Below the pieces are notes generated by a model that searched no databases, was not told where the DNA came from, and worked only from the letters and a program-made list of their open reading frames with translations. The position numbers and the translations under genes are program-made. From VRUE01 sp963715455 (GTDB lineage Bacteria; Actinomycetota; Thermoleophilia; Solirubrobacterales; 70-9): a DNA stretch of 64,000 nucleotides. Below, piece after piece: positions 26,101 through 33,545 of this stretch (positions are counted from its first letter, which is position 1; every line of letters starts with the position of its first letter). The DNA is taken from contig OY970245.1 in NCBI GenBank assembly GCA_963715455.1, positions 868,001 through 932,000 on the forward strand, read 5' to 3'.

Positions 26101-27751
26101 GGCGGACGGTTACTCGGCCGCCTCGATGCTGGAGAAGCTGGTCAGCGAGCGGCGCGTCGCCCTGGTGCGGATCAACGGTGAGGAGCGCTACATCGCCGCC
26201 GAGGACGCTGGCATGCTGCGTGATGCGCTCGGCGTACCGCCGCCGCCCGGCCTCCCCGAGAGCTTCCTTGCCGAGCACCCCGATCCGCTGCTGGCCTTGG
26301 TGCGCCGCTACGCGCGCACCCACGGGCCCTTCCCGACAGCGCAGCTCGCCGACCGCTACGGCGTCGACCCGACCCCGGCGCTGCGCGAGCTGGAGCGCTC
26401 CGGTGCCCTGGTCCGCGGCGAGCTGCTGCCGGGGGGCAGCGAGCGCGAGTGGTGCGACACCGACGTGCTGCGCCGCGTGCGCCGCGCCAGCCTCGCCCAC
26501 TTGCGCCGCGAAGTCGAGCCGGCCGGGCGCGACCGCTTTGCCCGCTTCCTCTCGAGTTGGCAGAACGTCGATGCTCACCGCGCCTCCGGCGCCGGCCCAG
26601 ACCGCTTGCGTGAGGCGCTCGTCCCGCTGCAGGGAGTGACGCTGACCCCCAAGGTTTGGGAGGGCGACGTGCTGCCCCGCCGGCTGGGCGCCTACTCGCC
26701 GGTCTGGCTCGACGAACTCTGCACCAGCGGCGAGGTGGTCTGGATCGGCGCCGGTGCCCGCGGCCGCAGCGACGGCCGCGTCGCCCTCTACTTCCGCGAC
26801 GACGTGCGCCTCGCCGGCCCGCCGCCCGCCAACGCCAAGCTTGAGTCTCCCGAGGGCGAGGTGCACGACGCGATCCGCGAGCGGCTCGCCGCCGGCCCCG
26901 ATTTCTGGCTGGACCTGCTCGCCGACCTCGACCACCCGGTGGAGGAGCTGCATTCCGCCCTCTGGGATCTGTCCTGGGCGGGCGAGGTGACCAACGACGC
27001 CTTCTCACCCTTGCGCGCGCCGCGCCTGCGCGCCGCGGCGCCGCCCGAGCAGCGCGGCCGTCGCTTCGCCCGCCGCCGTGCCGCCGGCGCCGCCGTGCAG
27101 GGCCGCTGGTCGCTGACCGCGTCGCTGTTCGAGAACGCGCCCGCCGCCGGCCCGCGCCTGCGCGCCCAGGCCGAGCTGATGCTGGAGCGTTTTGGCATCG
27201 TCACTCGCGAGACGGTGCTCGCCGAGGGCATACCGGGCGGCTTCTCCAGCGTCTATGCCGAGCTCGGCAACCTCGAGCTGCTTGGCACGGCCCGCCGCGG
27301 CTACTTCGTCGAGGGTCTCGGTGGCGCCCAGTTCGCCCTGCCCGGCGCGGTCGAGCGCCTGCGCTCCTTGCCCGAAGAGGAAGGCGCCTTCCTGCTGCTC
27401 GCCGCGACCGACCCGGCCAACCCCTATGGAGCCTCGCTGCCCTGGCCCAAACCGGCAAACGGCCGGCGGCCCGCCCGGGCGCCCGGCGCTCACGTGCTGC
27501 TGCGCGACGGCGCCCCGGTGCTCTACGTCGAGCGCGGCGGTCGCGGCATCGTGCGCCTCGCCGAGCTGGATCACGAAGCCCTGGCGGCGGCGATCGCCGC
27601 TCTGGCCGAGGCTGTCGCCGCCGGCCGCCCGCCAAAACTGGCGATCGAGAAGCTTGATGGCGAGCCGGTGATCGGCTCCGGCGAGGAGGAGACCCTGCTC
27701 GGCGCCGGCTTCAGCCGCGGCCCGCGCAAGCTCACCCTCGCCGCTCGTTGA
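23195..27751 (+). CDS. lhr: Lhr-type large superfamily 2 ATP-dependent helicase
   Basis: 1,518 residues from the TTG at 23195 (ATG 23171 is the alternative). Helicase motifs in order: Q-type WFEASFEGPTPAQTGGW, Walker A ICAPTGSGKT, DILITTPESLYLML, DEIH box VDEIHAV, IGLSATQRPLERIARFL, GSLSHEERTVVEEML, and motif VI LQRVGRAGHS. A long C-terminal region (winged-helix and beta-barrel parts) gives the usual length of about 1,500 residues for actinobacterial Lhr. Family members unwind RNA:DNA or DNA duplexes in repair. Two low-complexity insertions in the core are encoded by long DNA palindromes (23760-23831 and 24223-24283). The N-terminal SAESGPLAPF segment is not conserved. Confidence 0.92.
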   Translation: MATDAKTSAESGPLAPFSAPVRRWFEASFEGPTPAQTGGWQAISSGANTLICAPTGSGKTLASFLWGIDRLSRMPELGQGVKLVYISPLKALSYDIERNLRAPLRGIGADIAVGLRTGDTPQKERQAMRRTPPDILITTPESLYLMLSSGAREILTGVEAVIVDEIHAVAQSKRGSHLALTLERLEYLVGESREGSSEQQRGGSAEPSLDSPIQRIGLSATQRPLERIARFLVGPKRACEIVDAGVAKELDLEIVVPVEDMAEPGAPAFPNADGNPTDGEPLAHVRSIWPAIYPELLKLVQEHNSTIIFVNARRAAERLAKRLNELANGEGEHELPATEHAGADGSGPAGTPGEGRPDGPDPSTPHEIARAHHGSLSHEERTVVEEMLKSGELPCLVATSSLELGIDMGAVDLVIQVESPKSVSRGLQRVGRAGHSLGEVSRGRIFPKFRADLLECAVVAKRMREGAIEETVIPQNPLDVLAQQLVAMAALDEWQVDEVERLVTASEPFHELSREQLENVLDMLDGRYPSDRFAELRPRIVWDRTEGTMHGRKGARQLVVTNAGTIPDRGLYGVHLPDGRRVGELDEEMVYEARAGQTFLLGATTWRIEEITRDRVIVTPAPGVPGAVPFWKGDGIGRPAELGRAIGAFAREAVSREPKELAAEYDLDRRAAENLVAYLREQQTATRVVPSDETIVVERFRDEIGDWRLCVLSPYGGRVHSAWGLALAAKIRAERDLEADAIWSDDGIVIHLPDADEPPPADLVLIEPDELEDLVVGELAGSALFGSHFRENAARSLLIPRAYPGKRTPLWQQRLKAQSLLEVARDFPRFPVVLETYREVLRDVLDLPSLAELLRDLHSRKLSLVEVETPTASPFASSLLFDYVATYMYEGDTPNAERRAAALALDRDLLRELLGQEELRELIDVEALEEVEAQLQHRTEAGHAGDRDALQQVLRRVGDLTAAECEERVADGYSAASMLEKLVSERRVALVRINGEERYIAAEDAGMLRDALGVPPPPGLPESFLAEHPDPLLALVRRYARTHGPFPTAQLADRYGVDPTPALRELERSGALVRGELLPGGSEREWCDTDVLRRVRRASLAHLRREVEPAGRDRFARFLSSWQNVDAHRASGAGPDRLREALVPLQGVTLTPKVWEGDVLPRRLGAYSPVWLDELCTSGEVVWIGAGARGRSDGRVALYFRDDVRLAGPPPANAKLESPEGEVHDAIRERLAAGPDFWLDLLADLDHPVEELHSALWDLSWAGEVTNDAFSPLRAPRLRAAAPPEQRGRRFARRRAAGAAVQGRWSLTASLFENAPAAGPRLRAQAELMLERFGIVTRETVLAEGIPGGFSSVYAELGNLELLGTARRGYFVEGLGGAQFALPGAVERLRSLPEEEGAFLLLAATDPANPYGASLPWPKPANGRRPARAPGAHVLLRDGAPVLYVERGGRGIVRLAELDHEALAAAIAALAEAVAAGRPPKLAIEKLDGEPVIGSGEEETLLGAGFSRGPRKLTLAAR
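23760..23831 (+). repeat. Palindrome inside the helicase gene (23-bp arms)
   Basis: Arms 23760-23782 and 23809-23831 are perfect complements; an inner 5-bp pair extends the stem after one mismatch, leaving a 14-base loop. It encodes the insertion REGSSEQQRGGSAEPSLDSP just before the SAT motif. Confidence 0.85.
24223..24283 (+). repeat. Second palindrome inside the helicase gene (16-bp arms)
   Basis: Arms 24223-24238 and 24268-24283 are perfect complements, with 4 more pairs after one mismatch. It encodes part of a Gly/Pro-rich insertion (DGSGPAGTPGEGRPDGPDPS) before the AHHGSLS motif. Confidence 0.85.
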
Positions 27752-27767
27752 AGCGATTGCTGCATAT

Positions 27768-27816
27768 TGTTCAATAGATCAACCCGTAAGGGCGTTAGTG
27801 TCTAATCTATAGAACA
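27768..27816 (+). promoter_or_regulatory. Inverted-repeat operator and -10 box before the HipBA-like pair
   Basis: TGTTCAATAGAT at 27768-27779 is repeated in inverted form as ATCTATAGAACA at 27805-27816 with one mismatch. The right arm overlaps TAATCT (27803-27808), a -10-like box 7 bases before the ATG, and reaches the start codon itself. This suits autorepression by the XRE-type product, as known for HipB; binding is inferred. Confidence 0.5.
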
Positions 27817-28139
27817 TGCCACGTAACCCATATCCGCTCCACCCGCAGACCAAGCGCCGCGCCAAGGCGCTTGGCGAGCGCTTGCGCCTGGCGCGCATGC
27901 GGCGGCGTATGTCACTCGCCGAGCTGGCGAGTCGCGTGGGCGTTGCGCGTGGGACGCTGACCCGGCTCGAGCAGGGTGACCTCTCGGTGAGTGTCGGCCT
28001 GCTTGCACGCGTGCTCGCCATCCTGGGTCTTGAAGAGGACCTCGACCAGCTGGCGCGCGACGACGAGCTGGGTCAGCGCCTCCAGGACGTGCAACTGCGC
28101 CGCCCGCGCAGATCCTCAACCGAGGAGGGGTCGAGATGA
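27816..28139 (+). CDS. XRE-family DNA-binding protein, HipB-like antitoxin
   Basis: 107 residues from the ATG at 27816. An N-terminal helix-turn-helix of the XRE/Cro type is clear: ALGERLRLARMRRRMSLAEL, ASRVGVARGTLTRLEQGD, then SVGLLARVLAILGLEEDLDQ. The C-terminus is a short charged tail. The stop overlaps the start of the kinase gene (ATGA), the usual antitoxin-first order of HipBA modules. It probably represses its own operon through the inverted repeat that overlaps its start, and neutralises the downstream kinase. Confidence 0.88.
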   Translation: MPRNPYPLHPQTKRRAKALGERLRLARMRRRMSLAELASRVGVARGTLTRLEQGDLSVSVGLLARVLAILGLEEDLDQLARDDELGQRLQDVQLRRPRRSSTEEGSR

Positions 28140-29416
28140 ACGGCAGGCGCGATCAGGTGATCGTTCACCTCGACGCTGCGGAGCTGGGAGCAGATCTGCA
28201 GGTTGGCGCTCTGAGCCGTGAGCAAGCGGGCGGCCAGAGCGTCGTCTCCTTCTCCTACGAGCCGGCATGGGTGGCGGCGGCGAAAGCTTTTCCGCTCGAT
28301 CCTCTGCTTCTTCTCTATGAAGGAGCGCAGTATCCACCGCGTCTGCCCGGGATCTTCGCCGATGTCTCTCCGGATCGTTGGGGTCGTACCCTGCTCGAAC
28401 GCCGTGAGGCGCTGAAGGCGCGGCGCGAGGGAAGAGCGCCTCGGCAACTGGACGAGTGGGACTTCTTGGTTGGCGTCGGCGATCAGACCCGGATGGGGGC
28501 GCTGCGCATCGTGCGCCCCAGCGACGGCGCTTTTCTCGATGACCAGCCGCTCGCAGTCCCACCGGTCACCCGCCTGCGGGAGCTCGAACACTGGGCGAGC
28601 GAGGTGGAGCGGGGCTTGCCCGATGTCGGCGGCGAAGAGGCGCAGTGGATCGCGATGCTGGTCGCTCCCGGCAGCTCGTTGGGGGGAGCTCGGCCGAAGG
28701 CGAACTACCGCGAGGAGGACGGCTCGCTGTGGATCGCAAAGTTCCCCTCGCGCGAGGATCGGCACGACCTCGGCGCGTGGGAGCACGTCGCCGCCCGCCT
28801 GGCCGCCCGCGCTGGGATCGACGTCCCGGAATCGAGCTTGCGCCGGCTGGGCTCGTCCTACCGCACCTACTGCGCCCGCCGTTTCGATCGCCGCGATGGG
28901 GCCCGACGCCTGTATGCGTCGGCGATGACGCTCTCCGGCAGGCAGGACAACGAAGAGGGGGCGAGCTATCTGGACGTGGTGCAGGCAATCGAGAGCTTCG
29001 GCGATCCGGCCGCGATCGAGGAGGATCTGCGCCAGCTCTTCCGTCGCGTCGTCTTCAACGTGCTGATCTCCAACCACGACGATCACCTGCGCAACCACGG
29101 CTTCCTGCGCACCGCATCAGGCTGGCGCCTGGCGCCGGCCTTCGACGTCAACCCCTCGCCCTATACCCAGGAACACAGCCTCGCGATCGACGGGATACTG
29201 CGGGTTCCGGACCTGGATCTGGTGCGTGAGACGGCAAGCTTCTACAGGCTCCGAGTGGGGGAGGCGAGGGCGATCGTCGCGGAGGTGCAGATGGTCGCCG
29301 CCAGCTGGCGGACGGAGGCCACTGCCGCCAGCCTCCCGCGTGAGGAGGTCGAACGCATGGCGGTTGCATTCGAACGAGCCGGTAGCGAGGCAGCTGACCT
29401 CCCCGAAGCGGGATAA
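28136..29416 (+). CDS. HipA-like serine/threonine kinase toxin
   Basis: 426 residues from the ATG at 28136. It has the HipA N-terminal domain (YPPRLPGIFADVSPDRWGRT) and the HipA C-terminal kinase fold. PKANYREEDGSLWIAKFPS holds the ATP-binding Lys; FNVLISNHDDHLRNHGFLRT supplies the catalytic Asp and Asn; WRLAPAFDVNPSPYTQEHSL supplies the metal-binding Asp. The length is usual for the family. HipA kinases phosphorylate a tRNA synthetase or related target and cause growth arrest; the target here is unknown. Coupled to the antitoxin gene by a 4-base overlap. Confidence 0.9.
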   Translation: MNGRRDQVIVHLDAAELGADLQVGALSREQAGGQSVVSFSYEPAWVAAAKAFPLDPLLLLYEGAQYPPRLPGIFADVSPDRWGRTLLERREALKARREGRAPRQLDEWDFLVGVGDQTRMGALRIVRPSDGAFLDDQPLAVPPVTRLRELEHWASEVERGLPDVGGEEAQWIAMLVAPGSSLGGARPKANYREEDGSLWIAKFPSREDRHDLGAWEHVAARLAARAGIDVPESSLRRLGSSYRTYCARRFDRRDGARRLYASAMTLSGRQDNEEGASYLDVVQAIESFGDPAAIEEDLRQLFRRVVFNVLISNHDDHLRNHGFLRTASGWRLAPAFDVNPSPYTQEHSLAIDGILRVPDLDLVRETASFYRLRVGEARAIVAEVQMVAASWRTEATAASLPREEVERMAVAFERAGSEAADLPEAG

Positions 29417-29417
29417 T
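29412..29417 (+). promoter_or_regulatory. -10 box (GATAAT) of the Crp/Fnr gene
   Basis: GATAAT ends 7 bases before the ATG at 29425 and overlaps the stop codon of the kinase gene, so the regulator can be transcribed independently of the HipBA pair. Confidence 0.5.
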
Positions 29418-29424
29418 CACCGTA

Positions 29425-30126
29425 ATGGCTGATCGTGAGGAGGGGTTGGGGCCGGTCGAGCTGCTGCGCAGCGTGCCGCTCTTCTCCGATCTCGAGGAGG
29501 GGGAGCTGGAGCGCTTCTCGCGCGTGGCGGTCGCCCGCTCGTTCCCGTCAGGCACGCGTGTCTTCCACGAGGGGGACCACTCCGACGCCTGCTACATCGT
29601 CCGCGAAGGCAGCTTCCGGGTCACCCGCGAGCACTCCGACGGGCGGGCGATCACCCTCGCGACACTCAGTGCCGGCGACATCTTCGGCGAGCTGGCGATG
29701 CTCGACGGCGAGGTGCGCTCGGCCAGCGTCGAGGCGCTCACCGACGGCGAGCTGCTCGCCCTGCCGGCCGGCGAGGTGCGGGCGCTGCTCGCCCGCCACC
29801 CCGAGATCACCGTGAAGCTGATCGCCGCCCTCGTGCGCCGCCTGCGCACCGCCAACGAGCGCATCTCGCGCCAGTCCTTCCAGACAGTGCCCAGCCGGGT
29901 GGCCGGTGTGCTCTCGCAGCTCGTCGCCGAGGAGTCGCCACGCAGTGGCGAGGGCGGCGAGGTGACGATCCGCATGAACCAGGCCGACCTGGCTCAGCTC
30001 GCCGGCACCTCACGCGAGAGCGTCAGCCGCTTCCTCGCCGATCTCGAGCGCTCCGGCATCGTCCGCCCGGGGCGCGGTCGCGTGACCGTGCTCCAGCCAC
30101 AGAAACTGCGCAACTACATCTTCTAA
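29425..30126 (+). CDS. Crp/Fnr-family transcriptional regulator
   Basis: 233 residues from the ATG at 29425. An N-terminal cyclic-nucleotide-binding beta-roll (LLRSVPLFSDLEEGELERFS, GDIFGELAMLDGEVRSASVE) is followed by a long dimer helix and a winged helix-turn-helix (MNQADLAQLAGTSRESVSRF, LERSGIVRPGRGRVTVLQ). The FGEL...RSAS phosphate-binding pattern is close to cAMP-binding Crp, though the ligand is not proven. No Cys cluster for an Fe-S centre is present, so it is not a classic Fnr. Convergent with the RTX gene, 13 bases apart. Confidence 0.9.
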   Translation: MADREEGLGPVELLRSVPLFSDLEEGELERFSRVAVARSFPSGTRVFHEGDHSDACYIVREGSFRVTREHSDGRAITLATLSAGDIFGELAMLDGEVRSASVEALTDGELLALPAGEVRALLARHPEITVKLIAALVRRLRTANERISRQSFQTVPSRVAGVLSQLVAEESPRSGEGGEVTIRMNQADLAQLAGTSRESVSRFLADLERSGIVRPGRGRVTVLQPQKLRNYIF

Positions 30127-30139
30127 GCCGCCGAGGGGT

Positions 30140-32023
30140 TCAGCAGCCGCTGGGGTTGGGATCGGCGCGATCCTTGATCACGTCGTCGTCCCCGCCACCG
30201 CACTGAATGGCGTTGTCGCGCTGGCCGTCGATCGCGTCGATGAAGTCGCTGCCGCCCTTGCCGACGAAGGTGTCGGCGCCGAGATGGCCCATGAAGCTGT
30301 TCTCACCGTTGTCGCCGATCAGCACGTCAGGCCCGTCGGAGCCCTCGAGGCTCTCGTTGTCGCCGCCAACCCGGTCCTGCGAGCCGCAGCCGTTGGGGCC
30401 GCCGGTGCCACCGAGCTCGACCGTGAGCGAGGCGTCAGAGCGCCCGTAAGAGACCGTGTCGTCACCGGGGCCGCCGCTGTAGCTGTGGCCCTGGCAGACC
30501 GCCACCGAGGAGGTGAGCAGGTCATTGCCCGGCCCGCCGGCGAGCTGGTCGGCACCCGGATCGGCGTAGAGCACGTCGCTGCCGGCGTTGCCGACCAGCG
30601 TGTCGTTGCCGTTGTCGGGGCTGTTGTAGTTCTCGCCCGCCTCGAGCACGTCGTCGCCGCGACCGCCGCTCAGCGTGTCGTTACCGGCATTGCCGTTGGC
30701 GCGCGCCTTGACCGAGGCGGGAACGCTGTCGTCGATGGCGATGCCGTCGTTGCCCGGGCCACCGGTGATCACAACGAGGCCGGTGGCGATCGAGGTTGGG
30801 CAGCTGACCACCGTGGTGCCGCCGCTCAGCGCGCAGCCGTCGCCAGCATAGGCGCCGCTGCTGTCGGAGACCACCCAGCCGCCGTTGAAGGAAACGTGAA
30901 TGTCGTCGTTGGCACCGTCGCCCTGGACGATCAGGCTGCTGCCGTCGAGGCCCTGGTTGAGGATGACGAAGGTGCCTGTGCCCGGCGGGTTGTCTTCCAG
31001 TCCGCAGGAGTGCTCGGCGGCGAAGCCGTCGCAGGCGTCGCTGCCGGCCCCGCCGAAGGCTTCGTCCGGTCCGCCCGCGCCGTCGAGGTCGTCGTCGCCG
31101 ACGCCCCCGTCGAGCCGGTTGACGTCGCCGTTGCCGTCGATGTCGTCGCCTTGAGGCGAGCCGACCACGTCCTCGAAGCCCTGCAGGGCGTCGTGGCCAT
31201 CGCCTTTCGAGCGACCGGCACCGAGGTCGACGATCACGCCACTGCGGGTAGCGCTGGCGTAGGAGACGATGTCGCGCACGCCGCCACCGCCATCGAGGGT
31301 GTCTTCACCGCTATCGCCGCGGACCACGTCGCCATCGCCATCGCCGCCGGTCGCCTTGTCGCTGCCGGCACCGCCGAAGACGAAGTCGCTGTCAGGGCCG
31401 CCGTCGAGGTCGGTCTCATCGCCGGGGCCACCTTCGATCTGGTCGCTTCCGGGGCCGCCCTCGATGCCGTCGTTGCCCTTGTCGCCGTGCAGCGAGTCAT
31501 CGCCACCGCCACCCTCGATCGCGTCACTGCCCTTCTCGCCGTCGATGAAGTCGTTGCCGGCAGCGCCGTTGAGGATGTCGGGACCTTTGGCGCCAAGCAG
31601 TAGGTCGTCGCCGCTGCCGCCGACCATGCTGTCCTTGCCCTCGGCGCCGATCAGCTCGTCGTTGCCGCCGTCGCCCTCGAGGTGGTCGGAGCCGGTGTCG
31701 CCGGCCAGCCGGTCGTCGCCACCGCCGCCGTAGAGCGCGTCGAATCCGCGCCCTCCAGCCAGGGAGTCGTTGCCGGGCCCGCCGCAGATCTTGTCGTTGC
31801 CGTTCGGGCCGCCGCTGATGCGATCGTCGCCACCGCCGCCGTAGATCACGTCGCTGGCCTTCTTGCCGACGATTACGTCGTCGCCGGGCGTGCCGACGAT
31901 CGTCGCGTGCTTGCCGCCGCAGCTTGCCGCGCTCGCGATGCCGGCGAAAAGCAGCGCGCAGACCGCGCAGGCCACCGTCGCGGCAGCAAGCTTTCCAAGT
32001 TGGATCCTTGCGTCGAAATGCAT
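30140..32023 (-). CDS. Secreted RTX-type calcium-binding repeat protein
   Basis: 627 residues from the ATG at 32023, preceded by a strong GGGAGGGGG ribosome site. The signal peptide LAAATVACAVCALLFAGIAS is followed by SCGGKHATIVGTPGDDVI and then many nonapeptide repeats of the form GGxGxDxLx (for example DVIYGGGGDDRISGG, NDSLAGGRGFDALYGGGGDD). A central non-repeat region (LDGSSLIVQGDGANDDIHVS) separates two repeat blocks. These repeats form calcium-filled beta-rolls. No type I secretion genes are nearby and the N-terminal signal suggests Sec export. Role unknown, perhaps a surface or matrix protein. Confidence 0.9.
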   Translation of the reverse strand: MHFDARIQLGKLAAATVACAVCALLFAGIASAASCGGKHATIVGTPGDDVIVGKKASDVIYGGGGDDRISGGPNGNDKICGGPGNDSLAGGRGFDALYGGGGDDRLAGDTGSDHLEGDGGNDELIGAEGKDSMVGGSGDDLLLGAKGPDILNGAAGNDFIDGEKGSDAIEGGGGDDSLHGDKGNDGIEGGPGSDQIEGGPGDETDLDGGPDSDFVFGGAGSDKATGGDGDGDVVRGDSGEDTLDGGGGVRDIVSYASATRSGVIVDLGAGRSKGDGHDALQGFEDVVGSPQGDDIDGNGDVNRLDGGVGDDDLDGAGGPDEAFGGAGSDACDGFAAEHSCGLEDNPPGTGTFVILNQGLDGSSLIVQGDGANDDIHVSFNGGWVVSDSSGAYAGDGCALSGGTTVVSCPTSIATGLVVITGGPGNDGIAIDDSVPASVKARANGNAGNDTLSGGRGDDVLEAGENYNSPDNGNDTLVGNAGSDVLYADPGADQLAGGPGNDLLTSSVAVCQGHSYSGGPGDDTVSYGRSDASLTVELGGTGGPNGCGSQDRVGGDNESLEGSDGPDVLIGDNGENSFMGHLGADTFVGKGGSDFIDAIDGQRDNAIQCGGGDDDVIKDRADPNPSGC

Positions 32024-32203
32024 GCCCCCTCCCATCGACCCGATTCCCTGGGCGCTACACACCGGATCGAACAGATGTCCAAACTAGAGAGAGAACTTGC
32101 AGAGCTCCATAGACAAACACGCAAGTTCTTCAAACTTTTAGGTTCGGCCGCACGAGAGCCGTCCGCGGCTCGCCCCCTGGGTTCAGATACGCTCGCTGCC
32201 GCG

Positions 32204-32608
32204 ATGCGCGGTGGTATCTACGTCCTCAACTTCTACTCGCCGGTTTTCGTCGACCAGCTCAAGCGTGGCCGCAAGACGGCGACGATCCGACTGGGCGACA
32301 AGAGCAACAAGTACGAGCGTGGCCAGGTGGTCTGGATCACCGTCGGCTTCCGGCACAGCCCGCGCGAGAAGATCTTCACCGCGGTGATCGACGACGTCGA
32401 GGTGAAGCGCATCTCCGAGCTCTCGCCGCGCGACATCGAGCACGACAACCCCGAGTTCCGCCGTCTCGAGGACGAGATCAAGTTCCTCGAACAGATCTAC
32501 GCCCATCCCGTATCCCCCGAGGAAACCGTGACCGTGATCCGCTTCTCGCAGATCGTCGAGCCGCCCGGGGCGCACTACGGCAACGGCGAGACCCCGCGCC
32601 ACAACTAG
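32204..32608 (+). CDS. ASCH (PUA-like) domain protein
   Basis: 134 residues from the ATG at 32204, with TACGCT 10 bases upstream; an ATG at 32075 would add 43 residues that do not belong to the domain. YVLNFYSPVFVDQLKRGRKT, ATIRLGDKSNKYERGQVVWI and IFTAVIDDVEVKRISELSPR fit the ASCH fold, which resembles RNA-binding PUA domains. Some ASCH proteins hydrolyse acetylated nucleosides; the role here is unknown. Its stop is 6 bases from the next gene, so the two are probably co-transcribed. Confidence 0.75.
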   Translation: MRGGIYVLNFYSPVFVDQLKRGRKTATIRLGDKSNKYERGQVVWITVGFRHSPREKIFTAVIDDVEVKRISELSPRDIEHDNPEFRRLEDEIKFLEQIYAHPVSPEETVTVIRFSQIVEPPGAHYGNGETPRHN

Positions 32609-32614
32609 CGCGGG

Positions 32615-33091
32615 ATGGCGCAGTACTCCTTCCTCACCACCTGGCTGCTGGAGGCCCCGCGCGAGCCGGTCTTCGAGGCGATCTACGACCAGGCCAACTG
32701 GCCGCAGTGGTGGCGCGGGGTGGAGGAGGCCGAGGAGCTGAAGCCCGGCCACAACGATGATGGCGTCGGCACGGTGGCGCGCATGGTCTGGAAGAGCCTG
32801 CTGCCCTACCGGGTCGGGTTCGAGGTGACCACGACCCGGGTCGAGCGGCCGCACCTGCTCGAGGGCGATGCGGTCGGCGAGCTGACTGGCGTCGGTCGCT
32901 GGCGCCTCTACGAGCAGCAAGGCATCACTGCCGTCCTCTACGAGTGGGACGTGCACACGACCAAGGCCTGGATGAATCTCATGGCGCCGATCGCCCGCCC
33001 GGTATTCGAGTGGAATCACGACTGGGTGATGGCTCGTGGGGGCGAGGGAATCGCCAAGTTGCTCGGCTGTCGCTTGCTCGCCAGCGGCTGA
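32615..33091 (+). CDS. SRPBCC-family (START-like) protein
   Basis: 158 residues from the ATG at 32615. YSFLTTWLLEAPREPVFEAI, QANWPQWWRGVEEAEELKPG and LLEGDAVGELTGVGRWRLYE fit the polyketide-cyclase/START-like fold with a hydrophobic ligand pocket. No catalytic residue can be named. It follows the ASCH gene after 6 bases and has no promoter box of its own that I can see. Function unknown. Confidence 0.8.
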   Translation: MAQYSFLTTWLLEAPREPVFEAIYDQANWPQWWRGVEEAEELKPGHNDDGVGTVARMVWKSLLPYRVGFEVTTTRVERPHLLEGDAVGELTGVGRWRLYEQQGITAVLYEWDVHTTKAWMNLMAPIARPVFEWNHDWVMARGGEGIAKLLGCRLLASG

Positions 33092-33129
33092 ACCTTGCTC
33101 TAAGCGTTTGAATCGCTATCTTTCCAGCG

Positions 33130-33156
33130 CTGGCACTCTCACTTGGAGAGTGCCAA
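33130..33156 (+). promoter_or_regulatory. CIRCE operator for groES-groEL
   Basis: CTGGCACTC, a 9-base spacer, then GAGTGCCAA. This is close to the CIRCE consensus (TTAGCACTC-N9-GAGTGCTAA) bound by the heat-shock repressor HrcA, 54 bases before groES. Confidence 0.9.
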
Positions 33157-33210
33157 TTCTCAGTCTTTGAACTTCTCACCCACCCCTGACCCAAGCATGG
33201 AGGTATACGG

Positions 33211-33498
33211 ATGAAGCTGAAGCCCCTCGGGGACCGGCTGATCGTCAAGCCGATCGAAGAGGAGGAGACGACCGCGAGCGGCATCGTCCTCCCCGACACG
33301 GCGAAGGAGAAGCCCCAGAAGGGCAAGGTCGTCGCTGTCGGCGACGGCGCCATCAACGAGGACGGCACTCGCCGCCCGCTCGACGTGAGCGAGGGCGACG
33401 AGGTCCTCTACTCCAAATACGGCGGCACCGAGGTCACCGTCGAGGACGAGGACCTGCTCGTGCTGCGCGAGTCGGACGTCCTCGCCAAGCTCGGCTAG
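33211..33498 (+). CDS. groES: Co-chaperonin GroES
   Basis: 95 residues from the ATG at 33211, with GGAGG seven bases upstream. KLKPLGDRLIVKPIEEEETT, the mobile loop TASGIVLPDTAKEKPQKGKV and VLYSKYGGTEVTVEDEDLLV are standard GroES features. It caps the GroEL ring during protein folding. First gene of the CIRCE-controlled operon, 47 bases before groEL. Confidence 0.97.
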   Translation: MKLKPLGDRLIVKPIEEEETTASGIVLPDTAKEKPQKGKVVAVGDGAINEDGTRRPLDVSEGDEVLYSKYGGTEVTVEDEDLLVLRESDVLAKLG

Positions 33499-33545
33499 CC
33501 AGCCGCCAACCCGGACTTAGAAGAACCAAGGAGGACTGAAATCAG

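Noticed and set aside
30284..31603. 439-codon open frame on the plus strand
   Set aside because: Antisense of the RTX repeats; its Val/Ala/Asp repeats mirror the GGxGxD codons.
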